NCBI RefSeq assembly: GCF_000426845.1
Contig: NZ_KE384580.1
Coordinates: forward strand, 84,836-148,835
Length of the DNA stretch: 64,000 bases
Source: Bradyrhizobium sp. in8p8
GTDB lineage: Bacteria; Pseudomonadota; Alphaproteobacteria; Rhizobiales; Xanthobacteraceae
Reading direction: 5' to 3'
Shown: positions 33,012 through 41,088 of the stretch, piece by piece
Position numbering within the stretch: position 1 is the stretch's first letter
Layout: every line of letters starts with the position of its first letter
Notes under the pieces: generated by a model
Databases searched by the model: none
The model's input: the letters and a program-made list of their open reading frames with translations, nothing else
Told to the model about the DNA's origin: nothing
Position numbers and translations under genes: made by a program

Positions 33012-33433
33012 ATACGCTGTGGGATAGTGCCTGCAGCTGATCCTTCTACCGTTCATGAGGACGCCTGTGGAACAGCTATAAGAGACCCGAAGACCCGTAT
33101 GGCGACCTCGTCGCGAGCAAGATCTAGCCTCCGGCGATCTACGCGGCGAGGACTAATTGCGGGTAGCAGAAGCCGAGCGCAACCGCGTCCCCGCCCACTG
33201 GACCCGCTGGGGGACGGAAAGTTAACCCGCGCGGATGAAAAGCTGCCACAAACTGCTTGTCACGAGGAAAGGTCAAGACGATCTCTGGCATGAAGGTGTA
33301 GGATGGGACTCTCCGATTTTACGAGAGTGGCCCAATCCCTTATAACGAGGTCGCCTTCGCGGAAGTCAGCGCTTTCGGTTGCTCTCAGCTCCTGCAGGGT
33401 GCGATGGACGGTGGCGATCCCCATTCCCCACGC
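33012..33433. other. Gap without recognised gene
   Basis: Only short frames without domains are present. Composition is mixed and no hairpin terminator or promoter stands out. It is probably decayed DNA between the small CxxC gene and the next short frame. Confidence 0.45.
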
Positions 33434-33625
33434 TTACGCCCAATTCGCCCATACTGGCTGAAAGATCATTGTCATGTTGTCAGTTAGCTTGGCCTGCCGC
33501 GCCCGATAGAAAAGCTCGCAGAGCCGACGGGCCATCCGTGCAAGTTTTTGACCTCGCGCCTTCGCGGGAATATCCGAGCGAGACTGGACGCCATTCTGGA
33601 GCAGAGGTGCAGTGGCCTGGTTCAT
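33434..33625 (-). CDS. Possible small hypothetical protein
   Basis: A 63-residue frame from MNQATAPLLQNGVQSRSDIPAKARGQKLARMARRLCELFYRARQAK. The basic helical centre looks protein-like rather than random, but there is no strong ribosome site and no domain. It may be the end of a lost gene. Confidence 0.3.
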   Translation of the reverse strand: MNQATAPLLQNGVQSRSDIPAKARGQKLARMARRLCELFYRARQAKLTDNMTMIFQPVWANWA

Positions 33626-33879
33626 GGTGGAGATCATAGCACACGCAGATACGTCGCAGAGAGGCTCGCCGAAGTTGCTAGCCATGAGATGACGCACCTC
33701 AAAGAACTAACCATCGTTGCTCGCCGTGCGCCACTTAGAGTTGGCTAACCGAAAGGCGGTCTGAGAGTACGATCTATCGGCGGGGTCCAGCTTCCGTAGT
33801 CGAGTGCATTGAAGGCTGGGGGGTGGAAGATCGGGTAAGTACGGGCTGCCGCTGAAGGGCGGCAGAATTCATCGCCAGC

Positions 33880-34080
33880 ATGTTTGCGGAACTGCCAGCT
33901 CGCGGAGCCGCGATAATTGGCCCTGTCGATGCCATATCGAACGCCTTAGCTCTGGCTCATCGGAGGCGTCTGGATGCAGCGATTCTGGGCATCTTAGTAC
34001 ACGGTGGATTTGTCCTATCCTTTGGCCGAGATACTCTGGGCCCGCGACATTCCAGTATTTGCAACGAGCTTGCCCGGTAG
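33880..34080 (+). pseudogene. Response-regulator receiver remnant, frameshifted
   Basis: One plus frame reads AAIIGPVDAISNALALAHRRRLDAAILGI. After about 33998 the next frame reads DLSYPLAEILWARDIPVFATSLPG. Joined, they match the middle of a single-domain receiver, where the usual line is GPV...ALALA..DAAILDI then YPLA..L..R.IPFVFATGYG. The phosphoacceptor Asp has become Gly (AILGI) and the frame is broken, so it is inactive. The 34081-34389 stretch downstream holds nothing else recognisable. Confidence 0.5.
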
Positions 34081-34389
34081 AATCGCTGTCACAGCCTTGG
34101 CGAGGTGTGAAACCCTTTCAGCCGGACGATTTTCGGCCCGATCGCAGGCAGTCGGGGACGGCACGGCCTTTACCGCCTTGGCGCCTTCGTGGCGGCCCGG
34201 GGCAGCCTGCGATTGGGTCGAGCGCGCACCAAATATCTGGTTGTCGCTCCTTCGGACGCAAGTGGTCGAGACCGATCCGGGACCGGACTTGCCTATCGCT
34301 TGCAATTTTGCATGCCAATGCAGCTGCGGGGCCGAGGCCGCTTTTCGAGAACCGATGTCGCGGAAGAAGGCGACCCGCGGCCCGCCTCT
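34081..34389. other. Gap between receiver remnant and eRF1-like gene
   Basis: This stretch has overlapping short frames on both strands, none with a domain. The minus-strand transcript of the eRF1-like gene would run into it, but no clear terminator hairpin was found. Confidence 0.4.
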
Positions 34390-35613
34390 TTAGTATCGCA
34401 ACAAGGCTTGCAGCGGCGATTTCTCGCAAAGAGCTGAACGGCACGTCGGATCGCGGACGAAGTGGACCTGCGCTCTGCGCTCAAGCGCCTGCTGGAGCGC
34501 CGCCTCAAAGAGATCATCGACCGCCTCGAGAGAGGCCTCGCCGCAAACAGGACACTTGGAAAGCTGTGCGTCTTCGAACAAACTCCCGCAGTGACCGCAT
34601 TGCGAGCCAGCAGAAGCGTAGCTGTCATCGACGACCAAGGTGAGAACTCGTCCCTCGCTCAGACAGTCTAACGTCTCCTGCGTTCCCGTTGAGACCGCCC
34701 CTGGATTCGCTTCGCGCAACCGGTCGACAAGCTCGCGCTCCTCTCGGGCTTTGAGCTGATCTTGTATCGCGGCGGCCACAGCACCGATTTCGGCGGACGA
34801 CGCATGTACGCTGGCCTCGAACGCCGCAAGGCGGGAAAGGGAATCCTTGGACAGATGATCGCGGAACGCCGCGCTCATGTCGGGAGGCGCACAGAGCAAA
34901 ATATGAGACGTTTCGAACTCCCGGCCTATGATCTCCGCCATCGAAGCCAAGGCCTTTGCTTCGTCCTTCATGAGTTGGATCGCCAGCGCATCGCGGCGGT
35001 CGCGCGGGACGCGATCCGTCAGCATGCCCCGAATGCGCTGCCCCTTGACGCGGTAGATCTCTTCGATGGTGCCGAGATGGCTGACGAAAAAGCGGCTCTG
35101 CTCCCGCGAAAGGACCGCAAGTAGCATTCGGTCGCTGCCGCCCCAGGTGCGCAACAGAGGTCGCAGGTAGGGCCGGGGGCCGATGTGGATACTGTCCGGC
35201 AGCGGAATCGGCAGCGTGATCTGCCGCCAGATCCCGCGTTCGCGGCAAGCGAAGAATGCAGCGCCACGACCGAGCTCGGGCAATTGGTGATCCAGCGCGC
35301 CCTGGATATCCTCGATGTCGGCATTGACGCTGGCCCGAGCGGCCTGATCAGACGTCTGAGAGATCCTGTGGCTGAGGGCCGACAGGGCCGACTGCCAGGC
35401 GCGCCCGACGCGCCGTTCCGGGGTCAGCTGTAGATAGAGGCTGACGACTGGCGCGCCCGCCGTGTCGAGCGCAGCGAGAGCGCGGAAATGCTCGGGAGAG
35501 AGCAAGCGATAGGAGTGCTCTTGCATCCGCGCGCGAACGTTCTGAACGATCCGGTCCCGCAACTCGGGAGTGAGAGCGTGATGCGCGTCAATGGCGAGGC
35601 TGAGAGCCTTCAT
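34390..35613 (-). CDS. Bacterial eRF1-like protein (baeRF family)
   Basis: A 407-residue protein with an archaeal/eukaryotic release-factor-like layout. The N-terminal region has LDTAGAPVVSLYLQLTPERRVGRAW. The central eRF1 domain 2-like part has DRMLLAVLSREQSRFFVSHLGTIEEIYRVKG. Domain 3-like sequence carries a zinc ribbon, CGHCG and CPVCG, near residues 335-355. No GGQ motif was found. Such bacterial proteins are thought to act on stalled or hibernating ribosomes rather than in normal termination; that role is inference. A GAGGAGG site lies inside the end of the overlapping sigma-factor gene upstream. Confidence 0.82.
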   Translation of the reverse strand: MKALSLAIDAHHALTPELRDRIVQNVRARMQEHSYRLLSPEHFRALAALDTAGAPVVSLYLQLTPERRVGRAWQSALSALSHRISQTSDQAARASVNADIEDIQGALDHQLPELGRGAAFFACRERGIWRQITLPIPLPDSIHIGPRPYLRPLLRTWGGSDRMLLAVLSREQSRFFVSHLGTIEEIYRVKGQRIRGMLTDRVPRDRRDALAIQLMKDEAKALASMAEIIGREFETSHILLCAPPDMSAAFRDHLSKDSLSRLAAFEASVHASSAEIGAVAAAIQDQLKAREERELVDRLREANPGAVSTGTQETLDCLSEGRVLTLVVDDSYASAGSQCGHCGSLFEDAQLSKCPVCGEASLEAVDDLFEAALQQALERRAQVHFVRDPTCRSALCEKSPLQALLRY

Positions 35614-36298
35614 TTGCAGTCCTCCTCATCAGTTCAGCCAAGCGGGCTTGCCCCTCTCGCCAGAGCTGCGACAGGCTTTCCCGCGAAATTCGCAAACCAA
35701 CTGCAATTTCGGTAAAGCTGAGGCGGTGGACATGACGCATTACCAGCACCTGGCGAGCAATGGGGGATAGACCCGGAATATTTTGGTCGAATACTCCCGC
35801 GGCGGGCTCCAGATCGGACTCAGCACACAGAATGTCCTCCTACCGCACCACCTCGTCTGGTTGAAACCATTCGTAGAAGCCTTCGTCATCGTCGTAGATC
35901 GGCGGCTCCGGCGCACGCGCCTCCAACGAAACCGAAACGAGACGCCGCAGCAGTTGCTCCTGCCGGACGATGCGCATCAGCACGCGGAACTGGAGCCCGA
36001 GCAGCCATGCACGAAGACCGAGGGCTTGCGGACGGGTTCGGCGGTCTCGCCATGCCCGCAGCAGGGTCTCGCCAACGAGTTCCTCCGCAGACAGATCGCC
36101 GTCGCGCAGATCGCCGAGGGCAACCTGATATCGGATGTCCCGCTCAGCGGCAGCGAACAGCTCGTCCAGGTGAGCGCTGATCAAAACCTGGAAGGCGTCC
36201 CGATCGCCGTCCAGGCAACGCGCCCATGCCGTGCTGTTTTCCAACGTACCAGACGCAGGGCCGGATATACTGGCGTCCGAGACATCGATGGGCGTCAT
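35588..36298 (-). pseudogene. Sigma-70 family factor interrupted by an in-frame amber codon
   Basis: From the ATG at 36298 the frame reads MTPIDVSDASISG, a region 2-like part (CLDGDRDAFQVLISAHLDELF..., LVGETLLRAWRDRR), and then FYEWFQPDEVVR followed by TAG at 35840-35842. The same frame continues without another stop to 35588: EDILCAESD, then region 4, ARQVLVMRHVHRLSFTEIAVGLRISRESLSQLW. One change, TGG to TAG (Trp is common there in homologues I recall), would repair it. The product lacks region 4 unless the stop is read through. The end overlaps the eRF1-like start by 26 bases. Confidence 0.75.
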
Positions 36299-36322
36299 GG
36301 TTATGTCCCGTATTGGGCCTCC

Positions 36323-37447
36323 TCAATTGGCTTCGTTTTGAAACCCAGTTTCCGCCTGAGCATGCAATCGTGCGATCGAATGTCCCGCGAGGCTCTGCAG
36401 GTGACGCTCGGGTGCAGGGCGCTTTCGCAGCTGCTTCCGGTAAAGCTTGACGTATTCGGCAGCCATACGGGTGGCGGAGAAGCGCTCCTCGAAACGGGCG
36501 CGCACCGCCTTGCGGTCCAGCGCCAGAAGAGACGGCATGGCCTGCACGGCCTCTTCGACGCTTTCGACGATGCGTCCGGTGATCCCGTTCTCGACGATCT
36601 CGGCGACCGATCCTCCGCGGAAGGCCAGGACCGGCGTGCCGCATGCCATGGCCTCGATCATGACGAGACCAAAGGGTTCCGGCCAATCGATCGGAAACAG
36701 CAGTGCTGCCGCGTTGCCCAGAAATTCGGTCTTTTCGCTCTCGTTGATCTCGCCGATGAATTCCACCCCTGGACCGTCGAGCAGCGGCGCAATGGTGTCG
36801 CGGAAGTAGGCCTCGTCGGCACTGTCGACCTTCGCGGCAATTTTCAACGGCAGTCCTGCTGCTCGCGCAATCGCCATGGCGCGGTCAGGTCGCTTCTCCG
36901 GCGAAATTCGTCCGAGGAAAGCTAGATAGCCACCGGCCGCCTGGAGAGTTGGTTTGTGCAGATCGAGCGGCAGTCCGTGGTAGACGGTTGCAACGAAATT
37001 GGCCCGCGGCAGCGGCGCGCGTTGCGAGTTGGAAATCGAGACCAGGGGCATCTCGGGGAAATGGGCGTAGAACGGCATGTGATCGGGCAGGTCTTGGCGT
37101 CCATGCAGGGTCGTTAAGGTCCGTCCGGCCTGGGTTCGGAACAGTGGGAAGTGCAAGTAGTCGACGTGGAAGTGAAGCACGTCGAACTCCTCGGCGCGCT
37201 CGCGGACCTTGTCCAGCAGCAGCATCTGGTGCGGAATCGAATTTCTGACATCCGCATCGAGCCGGAGGGCCTGCTTCGTGCAGGGGACGAGTTCGGCGGA
37301 TGTGATGGAGTCCCCGCTCGCGAACAGAGTGACCTTGTGTCCTTGGCTGACCAGCTCCTCCGTCAGGTAGTGCACGACCCGTTCGGTCCCGCCATAAAGC
37401 CGGGGCGGCACGCTCTCGAATAGCGGAGCAATCTGCGCGATCTTCAT
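36323..37447 (-). CDS. GT4-family glycosyltransferase
   Basis: A 374-residue protein with the GT-B fold. The N-terminal domain starts MKIAQIAPLFESVPPRLYGGTERVVHYLTEELVSQGHKVTLFASGDS. The linker contains GGYLAFLGRISPEKRPDRAMAIARAAGLPLKIAAKVD, and the C-terminal nucleotide-sugar site has WPEPFGLVMIEAMACGTPVLAFRGGSVAEIV with the typical E-x7-E (EPFGLVMIE). It probably transfers a hexose to a lipid, glycan or osmolyte precursor. GT4 enzymes of this type often sit with stress genes in Bradyrhizobium. It lies between a small gene and the sigma-factor pseudogene on the same strand. Confidence 0.88.
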   Translation of the reverse strand: MKIAQIAPLFESVPPRLYGGTERVVHYLTEELVSQGHKVTLFASGDSITSAELVPCTKQALRLDADVRNSIPHQMLLLDKVRERAEEFDVLHFHVDYLHFPLFRTQAGRTLTTLHGRQDLPDHMPFYAHFPEMPLVSISNSQRAPLPRANFVATVYHGLPLDLHKPTLQAAGGYLAFLGRISPEKRPDRAMAIARAAGLPLKIAAKVDSADEAYFRDTIAPLLDGPGVEFIGEINESEKTEFLGNAAALLFPIDWPEPFGLVMIEAMACGTPVLAFRGGSVAEIVENGITGRIVESVEEAVQAMPSLLALDRKAVRARFEERFSATRMAAEYVKLYRKQLRKRPAPERHLQSLAGHSIARLHAQAETGFQNEAN

Positions 37448-37483
37448 TCGGTCCTCCGTGCATCCCGTCGGGTAAATTTCTTT

Positions 37484-37768
37484 TCAAGCATCAGGTCGGC
37501 CGGCTTTGCCAGACGGCTGAGCCGACGCTTGGCGGCGCTTGGCGGCGCTTGGCGGCGCTTGGCGGCGCTTGGCGGCGCCATGAACCTCGGAAGGAGCCCG
37601 TCGTTCCGGCGGCGCGGCCGTGGAGCGGTCCCCTGGTCGTGCTCGCCAAGTGCCGGACCTGTCGGGAGAGCCGATGTTGACGCCGAGCGCGGCAAAGCAC
37701 GGCGGATCACTCGCCGGAAAGGATTCCAGAAGCGCCGTTTCGATGACATCGTCGAGGACTGCTGCCAT
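37484..37768 (-). CDS. Small protein with repeat-expanded C-terminus
   Basis: A 94-residue protein starting MAAVLDDVIETALLESFPASDPPCFAALGVNIGSP. The DD..IE.ALL.SFPASDPP block recurs in short rhizobial proteins. The C-terminal half contains AKRRQAPPSAAKRRQ, produced by tandem 10-base repeats. Because the unit is not a multiple of three, each copy changes frame, so copy number decides where the protein ends. It precedes the glycosyltransferase by 36 bases and may share its mRNA. Confidence 0.6.
   Translation of the reverse strand: MAAVLDDVIETALLESFPASDPPCFAALGVNIGSPDRSGTWRARPGDRSTAAPPERRAPSEVHGAAKRRQAPPSAAKRRQASAQPSGKAGRPDA
37526..37577. repeat. Tandem 10-bp repeat GGCGGCGCTT
   Basis: The unit GGCGGCGCTT occurs head-to-tail four times exactly from 37531 to 37570, with partial copies on both sides. 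It lies in the 3' part of the small gene at 37484-37768. Such short repeats can change number by slippage; here each step shifts the reading frame. Confidence 0.85.
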
Positions 37769-37967
37769 GGTCTCTCTCTTCGGCCAAGTACGACTGGAGA
37801 GGCGGCGGAGGCGCAGCAGGATGATAGGAAACAATCTTCGCCTCGGCCACTCTCGCCGAAAAACATGGGTGCGGCATCGCCGTTTTCGCAAGATGCCGGC
37901 AGGACTTGAAACGATTGAGGTCACTTCTAACTTGGTGGGTGAAAGCGCGAGCCATCGCGCGGCATCA

Positions 37968-38055
37968 CCGGGCGCCTAACGCAGGGCCCGGTTAGCGGGC
38001 GCCCGGCAGGTGTCCGAAGCGCCCAGAACCATGTTGCTCAATGGAGGATATGGCT
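37968..38055 (+). promoter_or_regulatory. ROSE-type RNA thermometer before hsp20 gene 1
   Basis: A strong upstream hairpin uses GGGCGCCTAAC (from 37969) and GTTAG-C-GGGCGCCC. The 3' hairpin (38029-38053) pairs CCATGTTGCTC with GGAGGATATGG, so TTGCT (38034-38038) masks the GGAGGA ribosome site. This U(U/C)GCU anti-ribosome-site motif defines ROSE elements known from Bradyrhizobium and Rhizobium small heat-shock genes. At low temperature translation is blocked; heating melts the imperfect stem. Confidence 0.85.
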
Positions 38056-38511
38056 ATGAACACGCTTGATCTTGCTCCCCTATGGCGATCGACCGTTGGT
38101 TTCGATCGTGTGTTCGACCTTCTCGAGGACTCCGGCCGATGGACCGGCGGGGACAACTATCCCCCCTATGACATCGAACGTGTCGGCGAGGATCACTACC
38201 AAATCTCGCTGGCGCTTGCGGGCTTCACGCCGGACGAGGTCTCCATCACGGCCGAGCAGAACTTGCTGACCATTGAAGGTCGCAAGGCCGAGAAGGGCGG
38301 CCACCAGTATCTCTATCAAGGCATCTCTTCACGACCGTTCCGGCGCGTCTTCAATCTCGCCGAGTACGTGCAGGTGAAGGGCGCCTCGTTCGAGAATGGC
38401 ATGCTCAAGATCGATCTGGTGCGGGAGATTCCGGAAGCCATGAAACCCCGCCAGATTGCGATCAGCGCAGGTGGCGACCACCAGCAAGTTGAGAACAAGC
38501 AAGCGGCCTAG
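38056..38511 (+). CDS. Small heat-shock protein Hsp20, copy 1
   Basis: A 151-residue class A rhizobial small Hsp. It begins MNTLDLAPLWRSTVGFDRVFDLLED. The alpha-crystallin domain has YPPYDIERVGEDHYQISLALAGFTPDEVSITAEQNLLTIEGRK, and GISSRPFRRVFNLAEYVQVKGASFENGMLKIDLVREIPE carries the conserved G-x-L-type motif. It holds unfolding proteins in a refoldable state without ATP. The ATG at 38056 has correct spacing from GGAGGA and matches its paralogues at 46575 and 52210; the upstream ATGs lie in the thermometer. Confidence 0.93.
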   Translation: MNTLDLAPLWRSTVGFDRVFDLLEDSGRWTGGDNYPPYDIERVGEDHYQISLALAGFTPDEVSITAEQNLLTIEGRKAEKGGHQYLYQGISSRPFRRVFNLAEYVQVKGASFENGMLKIDLVREIPEAMKPRQIAISAGGDHQQVENKQAA

Positions 38512-38591
38512 CACCGCCTGCTCGCAGTCGGAGTTCGCGGCATGGCCCCACCGCGTCGCGAGCCTTTGGAAACAACGAAAGGAGAAACGCT

Positions 38592-39089
38592 ATGGCTATC
38601 ACTGATCTGATCCCCTGGAGCCGTGGTCGTGATCTGACCACCCGTCGCTCCGAAAACTACAATCCGGTTCTTACCCTGCATCGGGAAATGAACAGGCTGT
38701 TCGACGATGTCTTCCGCGGCTTCGATGTCGCGCCATTCGGCAGCAGCTTCTTCGAGCAGTCGATGAATTGGCCGAGCATCGAGGTCAATGAGAGCGACAA
38801 GGACGTCAAGGTCACGGCAGAGTTGCCGGGCCTCGAGGAGAAAGACGTCCAGGTCGAACTCGTCAACGGCGTTCTCGCGATCAAGGGAGAGAAGAAAACC
38901 GAAACGGAAGACAAGGATCGAAAGTTCAGCGAGCGCTACTATGGCCGGTTTGAACGGCGCATTCCGGTCGACGACGTGGATCAGGACAAGATCTCTGCCG
39001 CGTTCAAGAACGGGGTGCTGACGGTCACCATGCCAAAGCTGCCGCAAGCTGAATCGAAGGTCAAGCGGATTGCGATCAATTCCAAATGA
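38592..39089 (+). CDS. Small heat-shock protein Hsp20, class B
   Basis: A 165-residue small Hsp of a different class. It starts MAITDLIPWSRGRDLTTRRSENYNPVLTLHREMNRLFDDVFRGFD. The alpha-crystallin domain has WPSIEVNESDKDVKVTAELPGLEEKDVQVELVNGVLAIKGEKK, and the end is AAFKNGVLTVTMPK. Unlike the other three hsp20 genes it has a plain AAAGGAGAAA ribosome site and no ROSE element. It follows copy 1 by 80 bases, so it may ride on the same transcript. A clear terminator ends the pair. Confidence 0.93.
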   Translation: MAITDLIPWSRGRDLTTRRSENYNPVLTLHREMNRLFDDVFRGFDVAPFGSSFFEQSMNWPSIEVNESDKDVKVTAELPGLEEKDVQVELVNGVLAIKGEKKTETEDKDRKFSERYYGRFERRIPVDDVDQDKISAAFKNGVLTVTMPKLPQAESKVKRIAINSK

Positions 39090-39099
39090 GTGCAGATCG

Positions 39100-39127
39100 A
39101 CGGGAGCGGGTCTCCGCTCCCGTTTTG
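39100..39127 (+). terminator. Intrinsic terminator after the hsp20 pair
   Basis: ACGGGAGCGG (39100-39109) and CCGCTCCCGT (39114-39123) form a perfect 10-bp stem with a GTCT loop. It is followed by TTTTGCTTTTG and lies 10 bases after the hsp20 stop codon. Confidence 0.85.
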
Positions 39128-39166
39128 CTTTTGAAACAGCAAAAATGACGGGGATGTGTGCCCGCC

Positions 39167-39361
39167 ATGGACACAAAGCGGAAAGGCAGTTTTGCAGGCG
39201 CTGCGGATGTCGTCGCGCACGCTGAGACCGCGGTCCAGCACATTAAGAAACTTAAAGTGGCTTGCGCGAACGGCGACAAGAGCGCGGCCCGCAGGTCATT
39301 GCGGCAGGCGATCAGCGAGCTGGAGTTGGCACGCGCAATCGTGCGGACCGGTATCGACTGA
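39167..39361 (+). CDS. Small helical hypothetical protein, 64 residues
   Basis: MDTKRKGSFAGAADVVAHAETAVQHIKKLKVAC, then SLRQAISELELARAIVRTGID. It is fully helical, with a basic middle and an amphipathic end. A GTG nine bases upstream is possible; the ATG at 39167 has a GGGGAT-type site. It lies tail to tail with the histidine kinase. No function is known. Confidence 0.5.
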   Translation: MDTKRKGSFAGAADVVAHAETAVQHIKKLKVACANGDKSAARRSLRQAISELELARAIVRTGID

Positions 39362-39399
39362 AGCCGAATGGAACGAGATTTTGGATCGCTACGGCCGTC

Positions 39400-41088
39400 T
39401 CAAGCGGAGTGTTGGCTGGTCTTTGCGCGCAGCATCCCTTCCAGTTTGGCGGAGAGCTCCCGCGAGGAGAACGGCTTGCTTAGTAGCATGCTGCCGTTGA
39501 TGCGCTTACCGGTCTCTTCGATGAGATCTGGGTACCCGCTGCAGTACACCACTGGAAGGCTGGGCTGCCTTCGTTGAAGCTCGAGTCCCACGTCCAGTCC
39601 CGAGACGCCAGGCATTGCGAGATCGACGATGGCCAAATCGATGGCTTGATCTGAGAGGGTCGCCAACGCGGCGTCCAAATTGCCAGCCGCGATAGCCTGG
39701 TAACCAAGATCGTCAAGCATGCTCCGGGTCGTTTCGAGCACGCCGGCATTGTCGTCCACGACAAGGATGTGCTCTCTTTCCCCCCGGGGTGGGGTATCTA
39801 GTCGGCGGTCGTCGCCTCCGACCACAACGTCGGTTGATCGTGGCAAGAGGATTCGCACCACCGTTCCTCGACCAAGCTCGCTTTCGATTTTGGCAGTCCC
39901 GCCGGACTGGCGGGCAAACCCGTAGACCTGGGACAATCCAAGTCCAGTTCCCTTTCCAGGTTCCTTGGTGGTGAAGAACGGATCGAAGGCTCGTGCCAAA
40001 ACATTCGGAGGCATTCCAGTGCCAGTGTCCTTGACTGCAATCGAGACATATTCACCTGGCTTGAGGTCGGCTCGCAGATCTTCCGGGACAGCATGGAGGA
40101 CGCTTGTCTCGATCGTAAGAAGGCCACCCTCCGGCATTGCGTCTCGCGCATTAATCGCAAGATTGAGCAACATCAGCTCAAGTTGAGTCGCATCAACCAG
40201 TGCAGGCCAAAGATCCTTTTGCGTGACGACGTCGACCCGTATGGAGGCTCCAAGGGTTCTGGACAGCATCTCTGCGACTGTGTCCACCAGCTGGTTGACG
40301 TCGACGGGCTCCGGCGCGAGACGCTGTTTGCGGGAGAATGTCAGCAACTGTCCGACCAGCTTGGCGCCGCGCTGCGCGCCGTGCATCGCATTGCGGACAT
40401 ATCGTTGAATGCGCTCGTCCTCGACCCGCCGGGCGATCAGCTCGAGATTCCCAATGATAGCCATCAGAAGATTGTTGAAATCGTGAGCAATGCCACCGGT
40501 GAGTTGCCCCACTGCCTCCATTTTCTGTGCCTGGCGGAGCGCCACTTCGGTTCGCTCTCGTTCCACCATCTCCTCTCTCAACCGCTTGTTCGCTTCGGAG
40601 AGCTGGGCGGTCCGCTCTTCCACGCGCCGCTCCAGCGTTTCAGCCATCTGCTTCAACTCCCCGAGGTACTTTTCGGCCTGCCGCTGGCGCCCTCGGCCAC
40701 GCGCGGCTGCCAATACTGCGCTCCTGAGAGAGGTCGCGGCCAATGGTCGCTCGAGGACTGTAACGTGACCAAGCAGCTCAATCAGCTCCGTGAGAGCCGC
40801 ACCATTTTGGCCCGTCCTTAGCGTCAGCAATACGAAGGGAAAATCCGACCAAGGTGGCTGATTGGCGATCCATTGAGCCAATGCGCCACGATGATCGTGA
40901 ACTAGCGCTTCCTCGGCAATAACCGCCGCGGCGGCATCATTCAGATTGCCCACCAACTCCGAAAGGCTCGATTGCTGCAACGCGCGGATGCCGACGTCAC
41001 GCAGTGCGGAGCAGACGACGCGGGCATCACGACCGAATGGCGCCAATACGAGCACCGGCCCATCCGGGCTTGCACTATTATTGTCCAT
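39400..41088 (-). CDS. Hybrid histidine kinase with C-terminal receiver
   Basis: A 562-residue protein from MDNNSASPDGPV. Residues 10-125 resemble a receiver fold without the usual acidic pocket. A coiled coil (about 135-190) leads to the HisKA domain with phospho-acceptor His202 in GGIAHDFNNLL. The ATPase part has NLAINARDAM, DTGTGMPP and GTGLGLSQVYG. The C-terminal receiver has phospho-acceptor Asp489 in LAIVDLAMPG and the Lys in LLSKPFS. Its ATG overlaps the kaiC-like stop by 11 bases, so both are translated together; the ATPase is the likely partner. No transmembrane segment, hence a cytosolic sensor. Confidence 0.92.
   Translation of the reverse strand: MDNNSASPDGPVLVLAPFGRDARVVCSALRDVGIRALQQSSLSELVGNLNDAAAAVIAEEALVHDHRGALAQWIANQPPWSDFPFVLLTLRTGQNGAALTELIELLGHVTVLERPLAATSLRSAVLAAARGRGRQRQAEKYLGELKQMAETLERRVEERTAQLSEANKRLREEMVERERTEVALRQAQKMEAVGQLTGGIAHDFNNLLMAIIGNLELIARRVEDERIQRYVRNAMHGAQRGAKLVGQLLTFSRKQRLAPEPVDVNQLVDTVAEMLSRTLGASIRVDVVTQKDLWPALVDATQLELMLLNLAINARDAMPEGGLLTIETSVLHAVPEDLRADLKPGEYVSIAVKDTGTGMPPNVLARAFDPFFTTKEPGKGTGLGLSQVYGFARQSGGTAKIESELGRGTVVRILLPRSTDVVVGGDDRRLDTPPRGEREHILVVDDNAGVLETTRSMLDDLGYQAIAAGNLDAALATLSDQAIDLAIVDLAMPGVSGLDVGLELQRRQPSLPVVYCSGYPDLIEETGKRINGSMLLSKPFSSRELSAKLEGMLRAKTSQHSA

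Noticed and set aside
37531..37577. CRISPR-like repeats
   Set aside because: The 10-bp units are contiguous without spacers, so this is a simple tandem repeat.
38508..39176. 222-codon minus frame opposite the class B hsp20
   Set aside because: Antisense shadow of the alpha-crystallin gene; no domain of its own.
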